From positions 1 to 37,616 of the forward strand of contig NZ_NFKI01000032.1 in assembly GCF_002160305.1 (NCBI RefSeq): DNA of 37,616 nucleotides, in the 5' to 3' direction. This DNA comes from Pseudoflavonifractor sp. An184 (GTDB taxonomy: Bacteria; Bacillota; Clostridia; Oscillospirales; Oscillospiraceae). The position numbers were made by a program, and so were the translations under genes. Positions 1-7,802 of this stretch are shown here, one piece after another. Position 1 is the first letter of the stretch. Each line of letters starts with the position of its first letter. The notes under the pieces were generated by a model. It did not search any database, was not told where the DNA came from, and saw nothing but the letters and a program-made list of their open reading frames with translations.

Positions 1-127
1 GCTGAACGCCTTGCCTTGCAAGGCATTCAGGGCATTCGATCCCACTCGAGGCGGGCTGCCGCCCCCTCGAGCTCCCCCGCCAACACTCGGGCGGACTCGT
101 CTGAACAGAGGTTTTTCGACAAGCTGA
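1..127. other. left-edge non-coding stretch
   Basis: No gene is supported here. The long frames crossing it on the plus strand run antisense to the rubredoxin and flavodiiron genes. The stretch is GC-rich, with short inverted repeats around CTCGAG (about 46-81), and looks like the end of an intergenic repeat that continues to the left of the window. Confidence 0.4.
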
Positions 128-155
128 GGAGCCCGGGACAGTTGTCCCGGGCTCC
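128..155 (-). terminator. strong hairpin after the rubredoxin gene
   Basis: A perfect 13-bp stem (GGAGCCCGGGACA at 128-140, TGTCCCGGGCTCC at 143-155) with a 2-base centre lies 7 bases beyond the rubredoxin stop codon. No U-run follows directly on the minus strand, so it may be a 3'-end-protecting hairpin or a weak terminator rather than a classical intrinsic terminator. Confidence 0.45.
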
Positions 156-162
156 TGATTCA

Positions 163-321
163 TTACTGCTCAGAAAACTGGCTCTTGTCCGCGCCGCACA
201 GGGGGCACACCCAGTCCTCGGGCACGTCCGCCCACTTGGTGCCGGGGGCCACGCCGTTATCGGGGTCGCCGGCGGCCTCGTCGTAGATATAGCCGCACAG
301 ATCACAGACGTATTTTTTCAT
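163..321 (-). CDS. rubredoxin
   Basis: This is a 52-residue one-iron electron carrier. Two CxxC knuckles are visible, C6-x-x-C9 (CDLCGY) and C39-x-x-C42 (CPLCGA), with the usual spacing of about 29 residues and the conserved PGTKW and PEDWVCP motifs. The start at MKKYVCDLC gives the normal family length; an ATG 93 bases upstream overlaps the end of the flavodiiron gene and adds a tail unlike rubredoxins. The gene lies 93 bases downstream of the flavodiiron gene on the same strand, so the two are probably cotranscribed. In anaerobic clostridia rubredoxin commonly passes electrons from NADH:rubredoxin oxidoreductase to flavodiiron proteins and rubrerythrins. That role is inferred here from family and position. 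Confidence 0.95.
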   Translation of the reverse strand: MKKYVCDLCGYIYDEAAGDPDNGVAPGTKWADVPEDWVCPLCGADKSQFSEQ

Positions 322-414
322 GTTACGATACCTGCTTTCATTCAAATTATATCGGGGCGGTCCGCAGGGCGGCCGCGCCCGCCAAACAGCCATGGGCTGG
401 TTTGGGCAGATCAA

Positions 415-1770
415 TCAGGTCAGCGGCTCAAAGTCGCTGGCGGGGCGGCGGCAGATGGGGCAGGTGAAATCCTCGGGCAGGGTGTCGGACTCGTACACAA
501 AGCCGCAGATTTTGCACACAAAGCCGCGGGGCTTGGCCGGGGCGGGGGCCTCCGCCTCGGGCTCCGCCGCCTCACCCTTGACCGAGGCGGCCAGCACCTT
601 TGCCAGGGCCTCCAGCTCCTGGTCCTGGCCGGGCGCCAGGGTGGACTTGAGGGTGACAGGGGCCTCCAGAATCTCCATATCCTTCATGCCGCAGAGGATC
701 TCGCTCATGAGCTTGCCGCTGGCGGGGGCCCAGGAGCCGTTCTGGATCAGGGCCACCTTCCGGTTTTTCAGGGCGTGGTGGGCGATGTCGTGGAGCAGGT
801 TCTCCATGGAGACGAAGATGCCGTTGTTGTAGGTGGTGGAGGCGAAGACGATGTGGCTGTACTTGAAGGCGTCGGACAGCACATAGGAGTAGTGGGTGAC
901 CGACACGTCGTACATCTCCACGGGGACCCCCAGCTCGGCCAGGCGGCAGGCCAGAATATTGGCCGCCGTCTCCGTGCCGCCGTAGACAGAGGCGAAGGCG
1001 ATGAGCACGCCCTGCACCTCGGGCTCATAGGCGGCCCACTTGGCATACTTGTCCAGGATATAGCCCAGATCCTTGCGCCACACGGGGCCGTGGAGGGGGC
1101 AGATCATCTGGATGTCCAGGCCGGCGGCCTTCTTCAGCAGGGCCTGGACCTGGGGGCCGTACTTGCCCACGATGTTGGTGTAGTACCGGCGGGCCTCGTC
1201 CAGCCAGTCCCGGTCAAAGTTCACCTCGTCGGCGAACAGCACCCCGTTCAGAGCACCGAAGGTGCCGAAGGCGTCGGCGGAGAACAGGATCTTGTCGGTG
1301 GAGTCGTAGCTCACCATGACCTCGGGCCAGTGGACCATGGGGGCGTTCACAAAGGTGAAGGTGTGTTTGCCGGTGGTGATGGTGTCCCCCTCGTTCACCA
1401 GCTTGGCCCCCTTGGGATCGGTGGCGTGGAACTGGCGGATCATGTTCAGGGACTTGCCGTTGCAGACGATGGTGGCCTCCGGGTGGCGGATCATCAGATC
1501 CCCCAGAGTGGCGGCGTGGTCGGGCTCCATGTGGTGGACAAACACATAGTCCAGCTTCCGCCCGTTCAGGGCGTACTCCAGATTTTCAAAGAACTGGGTC
1601 TGCACCGCCCGGTCCACTGTGTCAAAGAGAACCGTCTTCTCGTCCAGCAGCAGGTAGGAGTTGAAGGACATGCCCCGGGGGACGGGGTGGGCGCTCTCAA
1701 ACAGGGGGTGCTGGCGGTCGTTGCCGCCGATCCATAGCAGGTCGTCGGTGACCTTTCGGACACAATACAT
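415..1770 (-). CDS. flavodiiron protein with C-terminal rubredoxin domain
   Basis: This 451-residue cytosolic oxidoreductase (FprA / A-type flavoprotein family) reduces O2 to water or NO to N2O. The N-terminal metallo-beta-lactamase-like diiron domain carries H80-x-E82-x-D84-H85 (HMEPDH). A flavodoxin-like FMN domain begins near residue 255 (FASVYGGTETAA, with TTYNNG further on). The last 35 residues form a rubredoxin-type iron site, C419-KI-C422 and C437-PI-C440, separated by only 14 residues as in rubrerythrin rather than in free rubredoxin. The start at MYCVRKV is preceded by AGAGG; a longer frame upstream has no family similarity. The gene heads a probable two-gene operon with the rubredoxin. 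Family and fold are certain; whether O2 or NO is preferred cannot be read from the sequence. Confidence 0.95.
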   Translation of the reverse strand: MYCVRKVTDDLLWIGGNDRQHPLFESAHPVPRGMSFNSYLLLDEKTVLFDTVDRAVQTQFFENLEYALNGRKLDYVFVHHMEPDHAATLGDLMIRHPEATIVCNGKSLNMIRQFHATDPKGAKLVNEGDTITTGKHTFTFVNAPMVHWPEVMVSYDSTDKILFSADAFGTFGALNGVLFADEVNFDRDWLDEARRYYTNIVGKYGPQVQALLKKAAGLDIQMICPLHGPVWRKDLGYILDKYAKWAAYEPEVQGVLIAFASVYGGTETAANILACRLAELGVPVEMYDVSVTHYSYVLSDAFKYSHIVFASTTYNNGIFVSMENLLHDIAHHALKNRKVALIQNGSWAPASGKLMSEILCGMKDMEILEAPVTLKSTLAPGQDQELEALAKVLAASVKGEAAEPEAEAPAPAKPRGFVCKICGFVYESDTLPEDFTCPICRRPASDFEPLT

Positions 1771-2077
1771 ATCAAAAACCTCTTTTCTAAGTAGGTTAGG
1801 GATGCCAAACACATCATAGCATAGTTTGCACGAAATTGGTAGATAAAAAACCGAATTCAGATGAATGACCAAAAAAGAAAAAGCATTTCTAGTGTTTTGG
1901 GACAAAACAGAAGAATGAAAGAAGCTGCTGAAAATACGGTGGACAGAGGAACAACAGGCGATTGAAAAGGAGAACATTCCATGTGGCCTTTTGTTGCAAA
2001 AATGGTAACGGCGGCGCGGTGGAGAAATGGAATGGAGTATGCTGCAATAGAAATATCAAGCTAAAAGGAGAAGATAC
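1771..2077. other. intergenic region, no gene seen
   Basis: This AT-richer stretch separates the flavodiiron gene (minus) from an XRE remnant (plus). A TATGAT-like -10 for the flavodiiron gene can be read on the minus strand at 1813-1818, but I see no convincing -35 at 17 bases. Otherwise I see nothing in it. Confidence 0.4.
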
Positions 2078-2206
2078 ATGGAATTGTCGAAAAAGAGCCT
2101 GACGCTCCGCCGGGCGCAGGGACTGCCTCAGGAGGCTTTGGCGGAACAGCTCCATATATCCCGGCAAGCTGTCCCCGTTGGGAGAATGGGGTATCACACA
2201 CTATAA
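2078..2206 (+). pseudogene. remnant of an XRE-family regulator
   Basis: An ATG behind a good ribosome site (AAAAGGAG at 2063-2070) opens 42 codons whose first 32 residues match the start of XRE/Cro-CI regulators: LTLRRAQGLPQEALAEQLH followed by ISRQAV. In intact relatives the next residues are usually SKWE and the protein continues. Here the frame breaks after SRQAV, reads PVGRMGYHTL and stops. Only the first helix-turn-helix is left, so the gene is a truncated relic. It might still give a short peptide, because start and ribosome site are intact. Confidence 0.75.
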
Positions 2207-2301
2207 TATTGAAACGACTTACGCTATCGGCATGAATTGATAGGATGTTTACAGGCTTGGACAGTATTGCCGCCCAAAGCCATACAAAGGCAAGAAGCAT
2301 C

Positions 2302-2331
2302 TTGTAACGATGCCCTATTCCGTATTATAAT
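2302..2331 (+). promoter_or_regulatory. promoter of the dual-HTH regulator
   Basis: TTGTAA (2302-2307) and TATAAT (2326-2331) are separated by 18 bases and lie 33 bases upstream of the regulator's start, which has the ribosome site GGGAGGAAACGT. Confidence 0.6.
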
Positions 2332-2364
2332 AAAACATAAACGCATACTAATGGGAGGAAACGT

Positions 2365-3552
2365 ATGGAATACCTCACTGTGCGGGAGACTGCGGAAAAA
2401 TGGAGTCTTTCGGACCGGATGGTGCAGCAGTTCTGTATTGATGGGCGCATCCCCGGTGCACAGAAATTTGGAAAATCTTGGGCGATTCCCATGGAGGCGG
2501 AAAAGCCCCAGGACCCCAGGGTCTCCCGTAGGCAGAAACAACAGGCCGCTGGACCGTTGGATATTACCTGCCTGATGCCCCTGATGAACACGCCATTCCA
2601 ACCAGGGAAATGCCTTGCCGTGGTGGAGACTATGGCAGCTGGTCCCCAGCGGGACATCTCGCTGGCGGAATACCACTATTTCAGCGGCCACCCGGAGGAG
2701 GCAGCAAAGGGGGCGGAGCCCTACCTTACCAGCACCGATATGGGAGCGCGGCTCTCCGCCTGCCTGATTTACGCCTATGCCAACCTGCCCCTGGGGCATA
2801 TCCAACGGGCGCGGTTCGCCCTGAATGAGTTAAAGGCTGCGCTGGGCAGCCAAAGAGGCTCCCCGGAGATGGAGGCCGCATCCGCTTTTGTGGCGGCGGC
2901 GGGGGCGGTGCTCCTGCACCTGCCGCTGCCGGAGGGGCTGCCGGAGATCCAAGGTTTCTTCCCACTTCTGCCGCTGGGCCTGCGGTCTTTTGCCATGTAT
3001 ATCTATGCCCACTACCGTTACATCCAGGGGGACTATGCCGCCAGCGTCGGTACCGTGGAGGGGGTGTTGGCCATGGGGGCCGGACAATATCCGATCCCTG
3101 CCATCTACCTCCACTTGGTGGCGGTGATGGACTACATGGGCCTCCGGCAGACGGAGCAGGCCCGTGCCCATCTGCTGGCTGCTTGGGAACTGGCCCGGCC
3201 AGACGATCTCATCGAGGGGCTGGGCGAACACCACGGCCTGCTGGGCGGGATGCTGGAGGCTGTCATCAAGCCGGAATGGCCGGAGGACTTCAAGCGGATC
3301 ATCAACATCACCTATTCTTTCTCTGCGGGATGGCGCAAGGTTCATAACCCGGACACCGGCCACGATGTGGCGGACAACCTGACTACCACAGAGTTTGCCG
3401 TATCCATGCTGGCGGCGCGGGACTGGAGCAACCCGGAGATCGCGGAGCACCTGCACATTTCCCTTGCCACCGTCAAGCGGCACTTGTCCAGCGCCATGAT
3501 GAAGCTGGATGTTTCTCAACGTCACGATCTGAGAAAGTTCATGCTGCAATAG
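2365..3552 (+). CDS. transcriptional regulator with N-terminal excisionase/MerR-like HTH and C-terminal LuxR HTH
   Basis: This 395-residue protein has two DNA-binding domains. Residues 1-42 form a HTH_17/excisionase-type winged helix (YLTVRETAEKWSLSDRMVQQ, then GRIPGAQKFGKSWAIP). Residues about 336-380 form a LuxR-type helix-turn-helix (NPEIAEHLHISLATVKRHLS). The middle, about 75-320, is helical and Ala/Leu-rich with repeat-like helices that may be TPR-like; this is a guess from composition. Similar one-protein regulators are known in gut clostridia, but the ligand is unknown. The start follows GGGAGG, and an intrinsic terminator follows about 80 bases after the stop, so it is monocistronic. 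The SLH gene downstream could be a former target, but nothing in the sequence proves that. Confidence 0.85.
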   Translation: MEYLTVRETAEKWSLSDRMVQQFCIDGRIPGAQKFGKSWAIPMEAEKPQDPRVSRRQKQQAAGPLDITCLMPLMNTPFQPGKCLAVVETMAAGPQRDISLAEYHYFSGHPEEAAKGAEPYLTSTDMGARLSACLIYAYANLPLGHIQRARFALNELKAALGSQRGSPEMEAASAFVAAAGAVLLHLPLPEGLPEIQGFFPLLPLGLRSFAMYIYAHYRYIQGDYAASVGTVEGVLAMGAGQYPIPAIYLHLVAVMDYMGLRQTEQARAHLLAAWELARPDDLIEGLGEHHGLLGGMLEAVIKPEWPEDFKRIINITYSFSAGWRKVHNPDTGHDVADNLTTTEFAVSMLAARDWSNPEIAEHLHISLATVKRHLSSAMMKLDVSQRHDLRKFMLQ

Positions 3553-3633
3553 CCGCCTCCAACGGGCTGCGGCTGCCGCAAAAATAAACTTAAAATTCAC
3601 CATTTTAGGACATGCGTCTTGAAAATGGCATCT

Positions 3634-3674
3634 CTCATGCCCAGGGCAAAGCGCCCTGGGCATGAGCCGTTTTT
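3634..3674 (+). terminator. intrinsic terminator after the dual-HTH regulator
   Basis: A 14-bp stem (CTCATGCCCAGGGC at 3634-3647, GCCCTGGGCATGAG at 3653-3666) with a 5-base loop is followed closely by TTTTT (3670-3674) on the plus strand. Confidence 0.85.
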
Positions 3675-3821
3675 CCCCCAAAACCGGCTAATAGCACGGC
3701 GAATTTTTTTATGATACGATAGATACAAAAGTGACGCAGCCGTGCCGGGCGGTACGCACAGGAATCCATTGGAAAAAGCCCGAGGACTTATGCCCGCACC
3801 GGGGAGAAGACCACGCTGGAT

Positions 3822-5357
3822 GTGGTCCAGACCAACGGCACCTCCACCACGGCCACGGTGTCCCTGAAGAATAACAGCCTCCAGCAGCAGTCCACCGCCA
3901 CCCTGGTGGCCACCCTGCTGGATGAAAACGGAGCTGTGCTGGAGACTCACAGCACCGGCATTTCCGGGGTGCTGAACGGCGAGGCCGAACAGACCGCCGA
4001 CGTCCAATTCAGCCTGCTGGGCAGCCGGGTAGTGGTCCATGCCGCCGCCAGCGGCGAGGACAGCCTGACCTTTGACGGCCTGCCCGTGTCCATGGAGAAC
4101 TTTGTCCAAGGGCCAGACGGCGCCTATACCCATGCCATTTACGGTGTTACCGCAACGGGCACCCTTGTCACCGCCATTTCCGGCAACGGGGAAACGGTTA
4201 CCATTGACGGCGAAGCGGTCAACAGCAAGCAAGTCTCGATTGTCGATAACCCGCAGACCATTACCGTGAAAATCGGGGACAATACCTATCAGTTGACCAT
4301 CCACAGCGATGCCGCTCCGCCGGCGACAGAAGTGACGGTGATCTTCGACGCCAACGGTGGCAGCGTGTCGCCCGCTTCCGCTGTGACCGTGAACGGGAAA
4401 CTCGCCAGTCTGCCCACACCCACGCGGGAGGGGTATGACTTTGACGGCTGGTTTACAGCGGAAAGCGGAGGTGAGAAAGTCACCGCCAGCACCGTCTTTA
4501 CGCAGAACACGACGATCTATGCCCGGTGGGTGGAAGAGGAAGAACCTGACCACGGCGGCGGCAGTGGCGGAGGAGGCAGCACCTCTAGCTACCGCATCAC
4601 TGTGGAAGACAGCAGCAACGGCGAAGTGACGGCCAACCGGGAGACCGCCAGCGCGGGCAGTACCATTACACTGACGGTTACGCCGGATGATGGCTACCAG
4701 CTTGCCGGCCTCACCGTGACAGGCAGAAACGGCAAGGAGATCACTTTGAAAGACAAGGGAGATGGTACCTACACCTTTACCATGCCGTCCAGCACGGTTA
4801 CTGTGGAGGCGATGTTTACTCCGATCGTCACAGAGCCGCTGCACTTTACGGATGTGTCTGACGGTTCCTATTACTACGACGCCGTGAATTGGGCGGTGTC
4901 CAATGGAATTACCGACGGTACCAGCGCCACGACGTTCAGCCCGGACAATATCTGCACGCGTGCGCAGATGGTGACCTTCCTGTGGCGGGCCGCTGGGTCC
5001 CCCACGCCTCACAGCGGCAGCAATCCCTTTGTGGACGTGCCTGCTGACGCATATTACTACACCGCTGTGCTTTGGGCGGTGGAGCAGGGGATCACCACCG
5101 GTACCAGTGTTACCACCTTCAGCCCGGATGACACGGTCACCCGCAGCCAGACAGTAACTTTCCTGTGGCGCTATTCCGGTTCTCCGGAAGCCGACGGAAG
5201 CAGCTTCGCGGATGTGGAAGCCGATGCCTACTATGCGACTGCGGTGGCTTGGGCGGCCGGAGAGGGCATCACCAGCGGCACCAGCGCCACTACCTTCAGC
5301 CCCTATGACCCTTGCACTCGTGCGCAGATCGTGACATTCCTGTACCGGGCACAGTAG
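3822..5357 (+). CDS. SLH-domain surface protein, probably 5'-truncated
   Basis: The frame encodes about 511 residues from a possible GTG. Domains in order: a beta-rich region (1-100), a cadherin-like beta domain (about 105-165), a Listeria-Bacteroides/InlB-type repeat (FDANGG to TIYARW, about 170-235), a divergent InlB-type repeat (YRITVEDSSNGEV onward, about 250-335), and three SLH motifs (FTDVSDGSYYYDAVNWAVSN, FVDVPADAYYYTAVLWAVEQ, FADVEADAYYATAVAWAAGE) that bind cell-wall polymer. The protein must act outside the cell, yet no signal peptide is present. The frame stays open upstream to 3735 with matching sequence (ARTGEKTTLDVV) but without a start. The ribosome site is poor (GGGGAG, 15 bases off). 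I infer loss of the 5' part, so it may be a pseudogene. Confidence 0.75.
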   Translation: MVQTNGTSTTATVSLKNNSLQQQSTATLVATLLDENGAVLETHSTGISGVLNGEAEQTADVQFSLLGSRVVVHAAASGEDSLTFDGLPVSMENFVQGPDGAYTHAIYGVTATGTLVTAISGNGETVTIDGEAVNSKQVSIVDNPQTITVKIGDNTYQLTIHSDAAPPATEVTVIFDANGGSVSPASAVTVNGKLASLPTPTREGYDFDGWFTAESGGEKVTASTVFTQNTTIYARWVEEEEPDHGGGSGGGGSTSSYRITVEDSSNGEVTANRETASAGSTITLTVTPDDGYQLAGLTVTGRNGKEITLKDKGDGTYTFTMPSSTVTVEAMFTPIVTEPLHFTDVSDGSYYYDAVNWAVSNGITDGTSATTFSPDNICTRAQMVTFLWRAAGSPTPHSGSNPFVDVPADAYYYTAVLWAVEQGITTGTSVTTFSPDDTVTRSQTVTFLWRYSGSPEADGSSFADVEADAYYATAVAWAAGEGITSGTSATTFSPYDPCTRAQIVTFLYRAQ

Positions 5358-5422
5358 GCAGATGCGGGAAGAAGTACGCCAAATCCTGATACATTTTTAT
5401 ACAGCATCAGGATAATATGCAG

Positions 5423-5458
5423 CGAGATGGGGTCGGAGAAATCTTCGACCCCATCTCG
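5423..5458. other. 13-bp hairpin after the SLH gene
   Basis: CGAGATGGGGTCG (5423-5435) pairs with CGACCCCATCTCG (5446-5458). No T-run follows on either strand. It lies just before a true terminator and may be a 3'-end stabilising structure. Confidence 0.5.
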
Positions 5459-5468
5459 ACAGACTGAA

Positions 5469-5510
5469 CGCAAGGACGGAGGCCCAACTGGGCCTCCGTC
5501 CTTGCGTTTT
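5469..5510 (+). terminator. intrinsic terminator of the SLH gene
   Basis: An uninterrupted 18-bp stem (CGCAAGGACGGAGGCCCA at 5469-5486 with TGGGCCTCCGTCCTTGCG at 5489-5506) is followed by TTTT. It separates the SLH gene from the converging CobW-type gene and may also stop minus-strand transcripts, although no U-run is seen in that direction. Confidence 0.85.
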
Positions 5511-5525
5511 CATAAAGTTTAGAAG

Positions 5526-6473
5526 TTACCGGAAATACACCAGGGGGTCCTCCGGGGCCTGGGCCTTCTCCACCTGATCGGCGTAGAGGACCACGCCCTC
5601 GCCCTCATAGACGTTGGCGTGTTCCCATTGGATAGTGGCGTGGACGGTGACCCACTCCCCCTTGCGCAGGGAGCGGGCCCGGTCGTACTTACACAGAAAT
5701 CCAAAGAACCGGATGTCCTCCACACAGCAGGTCATGGCGTTGCGGCCGGGGATGAAGGTCCCCTTGGGCAGCTTCAGGCTGGTCATGGCCTGGGCCTTGA
5801 AGGTGATGGTCTTGCCTACATACCGGTCCGGGTGGTCCTGAATGTCCAGATACCAGATGCCGTAGTCGTCGTCCTCCAGATCGATGTGATCGGCGTCCAG
5901 AGAGTAGGGGAGAATATCCTCCACCTCCAGCTCCTCGCCCCGCTCGTCCTCAAAGACCACCTCGCACATGCGGTTGGCCGCCCGAATGGAGCGCTTCCAG
6001 CCCGCCAGGGGCATGTCGGGGGTGCAGCGGTTGAAGAGGACCATGTCCGCCTCGGTGACCATGTCGATGATCATGGACTGCATGTTGTTCCGGTACATCT
6101 CAAAGGTGGTGCCGTCGATCACGTCGATGGCCTGGTAGAGGCCCCAGGTCTTGGGGAGCTTCAGGTCCCGCAGGATCTGGATGGGCCACATGCCGTTGTA
6201 CTCCATCAGCACCCGCTCGGGCTGATAGCGGCGGTCCACCTCCTCCAGAAAGGCGGTGGTAATCTGGTCCTGGGACTCGATGGGCACGACCCGGCAGTTC
6301 TGCTTGGACAGCTTCTCCTGGTCGTACTCCTCCTCGCCGTCCTCGCACATCAGAAGCACGGTACGCTCGCCGTCGTTGAAGTAGTCCATGCCCAGAGTGT
6401 CGGTAAGCAGGGTGGTCTTGCCGCTGTCCAGGAAGCCGGTGATGAGATAGAGGGGAATGCGGGAATCAGGCAT
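5526..6473 (-). CDS. CobW/COG0523-like GTPase with C-terminal TIGR03943-like domain
   Basis: This 315-residue protein starts with a G3E-type P-loop (GFLDSGKTTLL, residues 13-23) and follows the SIMIBI GTPase pattern, but lacks the CxCC metal site of its upstream neighbour. The C-terminal third (from about residue 220) resembles the cytosolic OB-like domain of the TIGR03943/YcgQ family, with a TCC motif (IPGRNAMTCC) and a final strand set around WVTVHATIQWE. YcgQ-like proteins and COG0523 GTPases often occur together in transition-metal handling, so a metal-chaperone role is inferred. It lies 15 bases after the His-rich COG0523 gene with its own GGAGG site, so the two form an operon. Substrate metal is not known. 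Confidence 0.75.
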   Translation of the reverse strand: MPDSRIPLYLITGFLDSGKTTLLTDTLGMDYFNDGERTVLLMCEDGEEEYDQEKLSKQNCRVVPIESQDQITTAFLEEVDRRYQPERVLMEYNGMWPIQILRDLKLPKTWGLYQAIDVIDGTTFEMYRNNMQSMIIDMVTEADMVLFNRCTPDMPLAGWKRSIRAANRMCEVVFEDERGEELEVEDILPYSLDADHIDLEDDDYGIWYLDIQDHPDRYVGKTITFKAQAMTSLKLPKGTFIPGRNAMTCCVEDIRFFGFLCKYDRARSLRKGEWVTVHATIQWEHANVYEGEGVVLYADQVEKAQAPEDPLVYFR

Positions 6474-6488
6474 ATTTGTCTCCCTCCA

Positions 6489-7616
6489 TTACGCCAGAAG
6501 GAACAGCTTCTCCAGCTGATCCTCCTTCAGATCGGAGCCGATGACGCACAGACGGCCGGTATAGTCGGCCGCGCCCTCCCGGATCTGGAACTCCTCGGGC
6601 ACCAGGTCGAAGTGGAGCCAGGTCTGGCCGTCCTCACAGGGCACCATGCCCTTGGCCCGGAGGATGTAGCCGTAGTCCTGCCCCATGGCCAGGGAGGACA
6701 GGATGTCCTGGAGCTCCTCCCGGCTGTACTTGCGGGGGGTCTCCCGGCCCCAGGAGGTGAAGATCTCGTCGGCGTCGTGGCCGTCGTGGTGGTGATGGTG
6801 GTGGTCATGGCCGCAGGCACAGCAGGCGTCACACTCGTCCCCATGGTCATGGTGATGTTCGTGCTCGTGGTCATGCTCGTGATGGTGCTCGTGCTCTTCG
6901 TGGTCATGATGGTGTTCATGTCCGTGGTCATGGTCGTGGTGATGATGGTGGTGCTCGTGCTCGTCATCCTCCTGATGGGTGCGGCCGATCTCCTCCATGA
7001 GCTCCTCGGCCAGGGAGTGTCCGCCCTCCATGGCGGAGACGATCTGGGCCCCGGTGAGCTGGTCCCAGGGGGTGGTGAGGATGGCGGCCTTGGCGTTTTT
7101 GGCGCGCAGCAGATTGACGGCGGCGTTCAGCTTGCCCTCGTCCATGCTCTGGGTGCGGGAGAGGAGAATGGCGGAGGCGTGCTCCACCTGGTTGTTGAAG
7201 AACTCGCCGAAGTTTTTCATATAGATGCGGGCCTTGGTGGCGTCCACCACAGTGACAAAGCTGTGGAGCTGAAGCTCCGGGGACTCCTTCTGCACCCGCT
7301 CCACGGCGGCGATCACGTCGGACAGTTTTCCTACTCCGGAGGGCTCGATGATGATGCGGTCGGGGGAGTAGTCCTCCAGCACCTTTTTCAGGGCGGCGCC
7401 GAAGTCGCCCACCAGGGAGCAGCAGATGCAGCCGGAGTTCATCTCGGTGATCTCCACCCCGGCGTCCTTCAGAAAGCCGCCGTCGATGCCGATCTCGCCG
7501 AACTCATTCTCGATGAGCACATTCTTCTGCCCCTGGAAGGCCTCGCTGAGGAGCTTCTTGATGAGGGTGGTCTTGCCGGCCCCCAAAAAGCCGGAGATAA
7601 TGTCGATTTGGGTCAT
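6489..7616 (-). CDS. COG0523 metallochaperone GTPase with His-rich loop
   Basis: This 375-residue G3E GTPase has the P-loop GFLGAGKTTL (9-18) and the CxCC metal motif C63-I-C65-C66 typical of COG0523 zinc chaperones (YeiR/YciC/ZNG1 type). Between about residues 213 and 280 lies a low-complexity loop of alternating His, Asp and Glu containing further cysteines (CDACCACG), followed by the CobW C-terminal domain. Such loops bind Zn2+, Ni2+ or Co2+ in related proteins. Hydrolysis of GTP is thought to drive metal delivery. The gene is first in the two-gene unit with the TIGR03943-like GTPase. I saw no clear Zur box upstream, where a palindromic repeat occupies the leader. The target enzyme is unknown. 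Confidence 0.88.
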   Translation of the reverse strand: MTQIDIISGFLGAGKTTLIKKLLSEAFQGQKNVLIENEFGEIGIDGGFLKDAGVEITEMNSGCICCSLVGDFGAALKKVLEDYSPDRIIIEPSGVGKLSDVIAAVERVQKESPELQLHSFVTVVDATKARIYMKNFGEFFNNQVEHASAILLSRTQSMDEGKLNAAVNLLRAKNAKAAILTTPWDQLTGAQIVSAMEGGHSLAEELMEEIGRTHQEDDEHEHHHHHHDHDHGHEHHHDHEEHEHHHEHDHEHEHHHDHGDECDACCACGHDHHHHHHDGHDADEIFTSWGRETPRKYSREELQDILSSLAMGQDYGYILRAKGMVPCEDGQTWLHFDLVPEEFQIREGAADYTGRLCVIGSDLKEDQLEKLFLLA

Positions 7617-7662
7617 GGTATTGTCATATCCTTTCTAAAGATAAAAATTAAACCAGATTCGG

Positions 7663-7790
7663 GCCTTCCCCCGCTGGGGGGAAGGTGCCCCCGCAGGGGG
7701 CGGATGAGGGGGAGGGGGTGCGTGGGACCGGCTCACCCTCATCCGTCACGGCCTTCGTCCGTGCCACCTTCCCCCTGGAAGGGGGAAGGC
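7663..7790. repeat. 128-bp palindromic repeat element
   Basis: The ends are perfect inverted copies (GCCTTCCCCC at 7663-7672, GGGGGAAGGC at 7781-7790). Inside, CGGATGAGGG near 7701 faces CCCTCATCCG near 7735, with smaller hairpins between. The whole element can fold into one large branched structure. It lies between the S41 protease stop and the COG0523 gene start. From memory, very similar C/G-rich palindromes are abundant between genes of Flavonifractor-like genomes; a BLASTN search would confirm this. It is probably a MITE- or REP-like element. Confidence 0.75.
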
Positions 7791-7802
7791 TTTATTCTAT
7801 GT

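Noticed and set aside
16-1737. a 573-codon plus-strand frame over the rubredoxin and flavodiiron genes
   Set aside because: It is an antisense shadow; the minus-strand proteins have clear families and catalytic residues.
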